From contig NZ_JAIHAU010000040.1 in the NCBI RefSeq assembly GCF_020054945.1, forward strand, positions 1 to 40,528: a stretch of DNA of 40,528 bases. The letters are read 5' to 3'. Each line of letters begins with the position of its first letter. The stretch's first letter is position 1. Shown one piece after another: positions 35,835 through 40,528 of the stretch. Position numbers and translations under genes: made by a program. The notes below the pieces were generated by a model that saw nothing but the letters and a program-made list of their open reading frames with translations, searched no databases and had not been told where the DNA came from. This stretch comes from Mahella sp. (GTDB taxonomy: Bacteria; Bacillota; Clostridia; Mahellales; Mahellaceae).

Positions 35835-36356
35835 TCACTTCACATCAGCTTTTGGCGTCAGTATCATCAGCATATTCCTTCCATCCATCTGCGGGGCTTT
35901 TTCTATTATCCCCACTTCAGCTACTTTCTCGGCAAAATTTTTCAATATTTCAGCGGCTATAGCCGGATGAGTTATCTGCCTGCCTCTGAACCTCACTGTC
36001 ACCTTTACCTTATCGCCGTTTTTAAGGAACTTTATAGCATTCTTTATCTTCACATCTATATCGTGTTCCTCTATAGTAGTGGAAAGCCTGATTTCCTTGA
36101 TGTCTATTATCCTTTGATTCCTCTTAGCTTCCTTTTCTTGTTTGATGGCTTCATACCTATACTTACCATAGTCCATTATCCTGCATACAGGTGGAGTAGC
36201 CTGAGGAGCCACATTTACGAGATCCAACTGCTTTCTCTGCGCCAATTCCAGCGCCTGCCGAAGCGGCATAATGCCTAACTGTTTACCGTCCACATCGACT
36301 ACACGGACCTCTTTTTCCCGTATCTCCTCATTTACCATCAAATCTTTAAAAATAAT
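35835..36356 (-). CDS. infC: Translation initiation factor IF-3 (ATT start)
   Basis: A 173-residue IF-3 that binds the 30S subunit and monitors initiator tRNA and start codon pairing. The start is ATT at 36354-36356: GGAGGTG lies 4 bases upstream, and the reading 'MIFKDLMVNEEIREKEV' aligns with Bacillus IF-3 (MISKDQLVNE), which also starts at ATT. ATT starts let IF-3 repress its own synthesis by rejecting the poor codon. The N-domain ('VRVVDVDGKQLGIMPLRQAL'), linker and C-domain ('VTVRFRGRQITHPAIA') are complete. Confidence 0.95.
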   Translation of the reverse strand: MIFKDLMVNEEIREKEVRVVDVDGKQLGIMPLRQALELAQRKQLDLVNVAPQATPPVCRIMDYGKYRYEAIKQEKEAKRNQRIIDIKEIRLSTTIEEHDIDVKIKNAIKFLKNGDKVKVTVRFRGRQITHPAIAAEILKNFAEKVAEVGIIEKAPQMDGRNMLMILTPKADVK

Positions 36357-36367
36357 GCTTCACCTCC

Positions 36368-36545
36368 GAAAATTTAGGAGCCTCCCTTACTTACCCAATA
36401 CATCTATGCCGGCGCTATACGCTTACTTAATAATAAGCAAAAATAAAAGCGGGTATATACTACCCACTTTATATAACGCTTACATTCTATAAATAACCTT
36501 TTAGCGCCAGCCGAAAGGTGAGAAGTGGATAGCTTCTTCTTTACG
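36368..36545 (-). promoter_or_regulatory. L20-type leader of the infC-rpmI-rplT operon
   Basis: About 180 non-coding bases precede infC. CCACTTCTCACC (36517-36528, minus strand), a conserved segment of Firmicute L20 leaders, can pair with the GTGGG arm of a downstream terminator hairpin. L20 binding would then favour termination. The match to the family is from memory and the fold is read by eye. Confidence 0.65.
36437..36471 (-). terminator. Attenuator terminator in the infC leader
   Basis: AAGTGGGTA and the downstream TACCCGCTT (36447-36469) form a stem with one G-T pair and are followed on the minus strand by TTATTTTTG. It lies 80 bases before infC, so it is a conditional terminator. Confidence 0.75.
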
Positions 36546-36551
36546 TCAATT

Positions 36552-36581
36552 ATCTTATCATATAAACCATACATCAGTCAA
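36552..36581 (-). promoter_or_regulatory. Promoter of the infC operon
   Basis: TTGACT (36576-36581), 18 bases and TAAGAT (36552-36557) on the minus strand. The -35 overlaps the thrS stop codon. Confidence 0.55.
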
Positions 36582-38487
36582 TGGCTTTTTTCGATTTTAT
36601 TTCAGCTTCTATGAGGTTTTCGAAATCATCCACGCTCATGTTCCCCATATCGCCCTTGGTGCGAGAGCGCACCGACACCGCGGCGTTTTCCACCTCTTTA
36701 TCGCCTATAACCAGCATATATGGCACTTTCTCTATCTGGGCCGCTCTTATCTTATAGCCTATTTTCTCATTGCGGTTATCGAGCTCGGTGCGTATATCCA
36801 GTTCTTCCAATCGCATTTGTAAACTGCGTGCATATTCGAGTGAACGATCCGTTATTGGTAAAATTTTTACCTGAACGGGTGCCAGCCATGTTGGGAAAGC
36901 GCCGGCATAATGTTCAGTCAATATAGCAATGAACCGTTCTATGCTTCCAAATATAACGCGGTGCAGCATAACCGGACGGTGCTTTTCGCTATCCTCACCT
37001 ATATATGTCAAGTCAAAGCGCTCAGGCATCTGGAAATCAAGCTGTATAGTACCGCATTGCCATGTTCTTCCTATACTATCTTCCAGGTGAAAATCTATCT
37101 TAGGCCCGTAAAACGCGCCATCGCCTTCATTCACCTTATAATCCAAGCCCTTCTTTTCCAACGCCACTTTAAGCGCCTCAGTGGCCATCTCCCATTGTTC
37201 GTCGGTGCCCATGGAATCTTCCGGGCGCGTAGACAACTCTACATGATACTTAAAACCAAACAGATTATAGAAATAATCTATCAGGTCTATAACACCTATT
37301 ATCTCATCGGTTACCTGCGACGGCAACATGAATATATGAGCGTCATCCTGGGTAAAGCAGCGCACGCGCATAAGCCCATGCAGCACACCGGATTTTTCGT
37401 GGCGATGCACAAGGCCTAATTCGCACAAGCGTATGGGAAGCTCTTTATAGCTGTGCATGGTTCGCTTATAAATTATCATGCTGCCCGGACAATTCATAGG
37501 TTTTATGGCGTAATCCTGGTCGTCTATTTTGGTAAAATACATATTATCTTTATAATGGTCCCAATGGCCCGACTGTACCCACAGCTCTTTATTCAATATT
37601 ATGGGCGTTTTTATCTCCTCATAGCCGTGTTTCCTATGCTCTTTGCGCCAGAAATCTTCTAACATATTGCGTATGATCATGCCTTTTGGATGGAAAAACG
37701 GAAAACCCGGCCCTTCCTCATGAAGGCTGAAAAGATCCAGTTCCTGCCCCAATTTTCTATGGTCGCGTTGCTTGGCTTCTTCTATGCGAGCCAGATATTC
37801 ATCCAGCATGCTTTTCTTAGGAAATGAGATACCATATATGCGCTGCAGCATCTTATTATGCTCATCTCCTCGCCAATATGCCCCTGCAACGCTGAGCAGC
37901 TTCACCGCCTTGACTTTACCGGTAGACGGTATATGGGGTCCAGCGCAGAGATCCACAAACTCCCCTTGCTTATAGAATGATATTACGGCGTTCTCGGGCA
38001 GAGCCTCTATAAGTTCTACCTTGTATGGCTGGTTTCTTTCCCGCATAAATTTTATAGCTTGGTCCCGCGGTAATTCAAAACGCTCCAGCAACAAATCCTC
38101 TTTTATTATCTTTCGCATTTCTTCTTCTATACTGATTAAATCCTCAGGTGTAAAAGGCTTATCGATATCGAAATCATAATAAAAGCCGTTGTCTATGGCT
38201 GGTCCTATCGCCAGTTTTGCCTCAGGGAAAAGCCTCAATACAGCCTGCGCCATTATATGGGATGTAGTATGCCAATAGGCTTTTTTACCGCCTTCATCAT
38301 CGAAGGTCAACAATGCCAAGTCGGCATCTTCGTAAATCGGCATGTTCAAATCCATTACCTGCCCGTTCACAAGTGCGGCCAATGCCTCTCTCGCAAGCCC
38401 CGCGCTTATATCGGCCGCTATTTGAGCCGGCGTAATACCTTCGCTATATTCTTTAATCGACCCATCTTTTAGCTTTATCTTTATCAA
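36574..38487 (-). CDS. thrS: Threonyl-tRNA synthetase
   Basis: A full-length 637-residue class II synthetase. TGS domain at 1-60, editing domain with 'HTTSHIMAQAVLRLFP' (zinc-type HxxxH near 77) and 'CAGPHIPSTG'. The catalytic core has 'MNCPGSMIIYK' near 335 and motif 2 'LGLVHRHEKSGVLHGLMRVR', and the C-terminal anticodon domain has 'VKILPITDRSLEYA'. The start is TTG 38487, with GGGAGG 7 bases upstream. A T-box antiterminator/terminator element precedes it. Confidence 0.97.
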   Translation of the reverse strand: MIKIKLKDGSIKEYSEGITPAQIAADISAGLAREALAALVNGQVMDLNMPIYEDADLALLTFDDEGGKKAYWHTTSHIMAQAVLRLFPEAKLAIGPAIDNGFYYDFDIDKPFTPEDLISIEEEMRKIIKEDLLLERFELPRDQAIKFMRERNQPYKVELIEALPENAVISFYKQGEFVDLCAGPHIPSTGKVKAVKLLSVAGAYWRGDEHNKMLQRIYGISFPKKSMLDEYLARIEEAKQRDHRKLGQELDLFSLHEEGPGFPFFHPKGMIIRNMLEDFWRKEHRKHGYEEIKTPIILNKELWVQSGHWDHYKDNMYFTKIDDQDYAIKPMNCPGSMIIYKRTMHSYKELPIRLCELGLVHRHEKSGVLHGLMRVRCFTQDDAHIFMLPSQVTDEIIGVIDLIDYFYNLFGFKYHVELSTRPEDSMGTDEQWEMATEALKVALEKKGLDYKVNEGDGAFYGPKIDFHLEDSIGRTWQCGTIQLDFQMPERFDLTYIGEDSEKHRPVMLHRVIFGSIERFIAILTEHYAGAFPTWLAPVQVKILPITDRSLEYARSLQMRLEELDIRTELDNRNEKIGYKIRAAQIEKVPYMLVIGDKEVENAAVSVRSRTKGDMGNMSVDDFENLIEAEIKSKKAID

Positions 38488-38519
38488 ACAAATTCCTCCC
38501 TACATGCAAAAACTTTATC

Positions 38520-38594
38520 AAAAAAGCCCTCATCCCTCAAGCAGGGACGAGAGCTTATTCCCGTGGTTCCACCCTTATGGATACATATGTATCC
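38520..38594 (-). promoter_or_regulatory. 3' half of a T-box riboswitch before thrS (Stem I missing)
   Basis: The T-box core AGGGTGGAACCACGGG is at 38560-38575. Downstream a 12-base terminator stem (38526-38554) ends in six T residues (38520-38525). Upstream is a perfect 16-base palindrome (38579-38594), which may be Stem III. Only 30 bases then remain before the argS stop codon, so Stem I with its specifier codon cannot fit. Confidence 0.85.
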
Positions 38595-38624
38595 TCTCAT
38601 TATGCCCTAACGCCGGCCTGTCAA

Positions 38625-40319
38625 TCACATTTTAGCCGGCGCTTGTATGCCGAGCAGGCTCAAGCCAATGCGTATAACCTGAGCTGTAGCATATACCAGC
38701 GTAAGCCTTGCCTTTTGCAGCTCATCATCGTCTACTATAACCATATGGTTTTTATAGAATTTATTGAAAGCCTGCGCTATATCTATCGTATGTCGTGCCA
38801 CAATAGACGGCTCATTAGCCTGACATGCGGCTTCTATGGCTTCCGGAAAGCGAGCCAACAGATCTATCAACTCCAGCGCCTCATCTTCGGTAAGTAGATC
38901 GCCTACTACTTCACCGTTTATTGTCTGCGTCGCCTTTGCCAATATACTCATAGCCCGCGCATGAGCATATTGCACATACGGACCGGTTTCTCCGTCGAAA
39001 TTGAGCACTTGATCCCATGAGAATACTATGTCCTTTATACGGTTATTTATGAGGTCATGGAATACAACCGCCCCGATGCCAACCTGTTTTGCTACATCCT
39101 CTTTGTTCTCCAAACCCGGATTTTTCTCTTTTATTATATCAAGTGTTCTATCCACAGCCTTTTGCAACACATCTTCGAGGAAAACAACGCGTCCTTTGCG
39201 CGTAGAGAGCGTGCCTTCTTCCATGCTCACCATCCCGAAAGGAACGTGAAACAGCTTGTCATACCAATCAAAACCCATAAGCTCTATAACCTTAAACCAT
39301 TGCCTGAAATGCAGGTCCTGTTGATAGGCCACCACATACAGGCATTTATCGAAGTCAAATGTCTCTTTGCGATATATGGCCGCTGTTATATCCCTCGTGG
39401 CATAAAGCGTAGTACCATCGGTTTTCTTTATCATGCACGGCGGCATATCATATTGGCTTAAATCCACAACAAGTGCTCCCTGGCTTTCTGTCAACAAGCC
39501 CTTCTCTTGGAGCAATTCCACCACCCTGTCCATTTTATCGTTATAAAAGCTTTCACCGGTATAATAATCAAATTTAACGCCGAGCATGTCATATATCTTA
39601 TTGAATTCGCGCAAGCTCAAATCCTTAAACCAGCGCCATAAGCTGAGAGCCTCCTCATCACCGTCCTCCATACGTTTGAACCACAGCCGCGCCTCGTCTT
39701 CCAGTGAGGGATCTTTTTCGGCTTCATCATGAAATCTTACGTATATATCTAATAAGGCTTTTATAGGCTCTTTCTCCAGATCATCTTTTATTCCCCAGTG
39801 TTTATAGGCTGTTATAAGCTTGCCGAATTGAGTGCCCCAATCCCCAAGATGGTTTATGCCTATGCATTTATAGCCCAAAAATTCATATATTTTATAGAGC
39901 GAATTCCCTATAACGGTAGAACGCAGATGACCTATATGAAAGGGCTTGGCTATATTGGGAGCCGAAAAATCAATGCATACGACACTTCCGTTCCCCTTAT
40001 CGGATGAACCATAATGCTCACCTTTATTTAAAATATCTTCTAATACTGTTTGGGCTAATACAGCCCTGTTAAAAAAGAAATTGACATAAGCACCCTTGGT
40101 TTCTATCCGTTCAATAAAATTCGGTTTTTTTATATTATCAGCGATTTCCTGTGCAATGAACTGAGGATTCTTTCGCATGGTTTTAGCTAATTTAAAGCAC
40201 GGAAAGGCTCGGTCGCCCAACTGCCTATCCGGCGGTATCTCCAACATATCGCTTATCTCTTGAGCAGGTAAATGCGTAATAGCGCTTAATTCTTCAGCCA
40301 GTTGTATATCAAAAATCAT
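38625..40319 (-). CDS. argS: Arginyl-tRNA synthetase
   Basis: A complete 564-residue class I synthetase. N-terminal Add-1 domain, 'FSAPNIAKPFHIGHLRSTVIG' region with the HIGH-type motif 'HIGH' near residue 128, and 'GMVSMEEGTLSTRKGRVVFL' with the KMSKS-equivalent 'STRKG'. The C-terminal anticodon domain 'GPYVQYAHARAMSIL' to 'LGIQAPAKM' is intact. The nearest good ribosome binding site is 26 bases from the ATG with a hairpin between them. It has its own promoter. No gene damage is seen, unlike the T-box region just downstream. Confidence 0.97.
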   Translation of the reverse strand: MIFDIQLAEELSAITHLPAQEISDMLEIPPDRQLGDRAFPCFKLAKTMRKNPQFIAQEIADNIKKPNFIERIETKGAYVNFFFNRAVLAQTVLEDILNKGEHYGSSDKGNGSVVCIDFSAPNIAKPFHIGHLRSTVIGNSLYKIYEFLGYKCIGINHLGDWGTQFGKLITAYKHWGIKDDLEKEPIKALLDIYVRFHDEAEKDPSLEDEARLWFKRMEDGDEEALSLWRWFKDLSLREFNKIYDMLGVKFDYYTGESFYNDKMDRVVELLQEKGLLTESQGALVVDLSQYDMPPCMIKKTDGTTLYATRDITAAIYRKETFDFDKCLYVVAYQQDLHFRQWFKVIELMGFDWYDKLFHVPFGMVSMEEGTLSTRKGRVVFLEDVLQKAVDRTLDIIKEKNPGLENKEDVAKQVGIGAVVFHDLINNRIKDIVFSWDQVLNFDGETGPYVQYAHARAMSILAKATQTINGEVVGDLLTEDEALELIDLLARFPEAIEAACQANEPSIVARHTIDIAQAFNKFYKNHMVIVDDDELQKARLTLVYATAQVIRIGLSLLGIQAPAKM

Positions 40320-40327
40320 TATGTTAC

Positions 40328-40351
40328 GCCGTCAAACGGCTCTCTCCTCCT
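40328..40351 (-). promoter_or_regulatory. argS ribosome binding site with intervening hairpin
   Basis: AGGAGG (40346-40351) is 26 bases before the argS ATG, too far for normal use. GCCGTTTGACGGC (40328-40340) forms a 5-base hairpin between them, which would bring the two to a workable distance if folded. Confidence 0.45.
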
Positions 40352-40386
40352 AGCATCATATATCTATATGTCGTACTCACCGATTT

Positions 40387-40415
40387 ATTATAACATTTGC
40401 CTACGCGATAGACAA
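40387..40415 (-). promoter_or_regulatory. Promoter of argS
   Basis: TTGTCT (40410-40415), 17 bases and a perfect TATAAT (40387-40392) on the minus strand, about 70 bases before the start codon. Confidence 0.65.
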
Positions 40416-40445
40416 GCATATGCAGTCATAGAAAAATAAAAAAAG

Positions 40446-40528
40446 ACCGGGCAACGGCCTACTCTCCCAAGCGGTTTCCCGCTTAGTACCATCGGCGCTG
40501 AAGGGCTTAACTTCTGTGTTCGGAATGG
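40446..40528 (-). rRNA. rrf: 5S ribosomal RNA, 3' part (5' end outside window)
   Basis: The minus strand from the window edge contains the 5S core CCGAACACAGAAGTTAAGC and ends at GTTGCCCGGTC. The helix AAGCGGGAAACCGCTTGGGAGAG and the terminal stem are present; about 83 of about 117 bases lie in the window. Seven T residues follow at 40438-40444 and probably end the rRNA transcript. An rRNA operon on the minus strand should continue beyond 40528. Confidence 0.93.

Noticed and set aside
1-40528. CRISPR array, prophage or insertion sequence
   Set aside because: I saw no regularly spaced direct repeats, no phage genes and no transposase reading frame. The only dispersed repeat found is the 23-base motif pair.

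Overview
This window comes from the chromosome of an endospore-forming, low-to-mid GC Firmicute of the saccharolytic, probably thermophilic clostridial kind. A Mahella-like or Thermoanaerobacterales organism fits best, but I cannot confirm the species. The pointers are a sporulation block in the Bacillus/Clostridium order (spoIIE, yabS, yabT, tilS, hpt, ftsH), an infC-rpmI-rplT operon with an L20-type leader and an ATT start codon, a T-box element before thrS, an Ntp-type V-ATPase operon, ferredoxin-type 2-oxoacid oxidoreductase genes, three sugar hydrolases, and heavy use of the ATA isoleucine codon.

Layout. 1-1386: 5' part of a GH3 glycosidase gene (minus strand), divergent from korA/korB for a 2-oxoacid:ferredoxin oxidoreductase (1544-3910). 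3948-7670: a MacB/FtsX-type ABC exporter operon with a small lipoprotein, headed by the remnant of another ABC ATPase. 7700-8320: a gene-free stretch with hairpins. 8324-9145: a membrane-anchored metallophosphoesterase. 9197-14069: GH92 and GH116 glycosidases. 14157-23947: the V-ATPase operon ntpG-I-K-E-C-F-A-B-D, in which the A subunit carries a 521-residue intein in its P-loop and is joined in frame to B. 24014-24320: a structured non-coding element. 24195-26895: an operon of a hot-dog thioesterase, a stand-alone FolP-N-like protein, an ArsR/SmtB metal sensor and two TVP38/DedA-like membrane proteins. 26958-34891: ftsH, hpt, tilS, yabT, yabS, spoIIE. 35055-36356: tRNA-Glu, rplT, rpmI, infC. 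36574-40319: thrS and argS. 40446-end: the 3' part of a 5S rRNA, so an rRNA operon lies just outside. Almost everything from 3948 on is on the minus strand; the exceptions are the kor genes and the phosphoesterase.

The most striking region is ntpA/ntpB. The gene has an intein between the P-loop Lys and Thr, has lost about 50 residues of the N-terminal barrel (the first 20-odd codons survive upstream in another frame), and lacks the A-subunit C-terminal tail, so A runs straight into the normal first Met of B. A similar junction splits korA at the YPMTPSTS motif, and the thrS T-box has no room for Stem I. Four such losses, each of roughly 100-200 bases, in conserved loci within 40 kb are either a real run of deletions or an assembly artefact. 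That should be settled first. A second unusual signal is a 23-base motif shared (22/23) by two hairpin-rich non-coding stretches, one of which supplies the C-terminus of a TVP38 gene.
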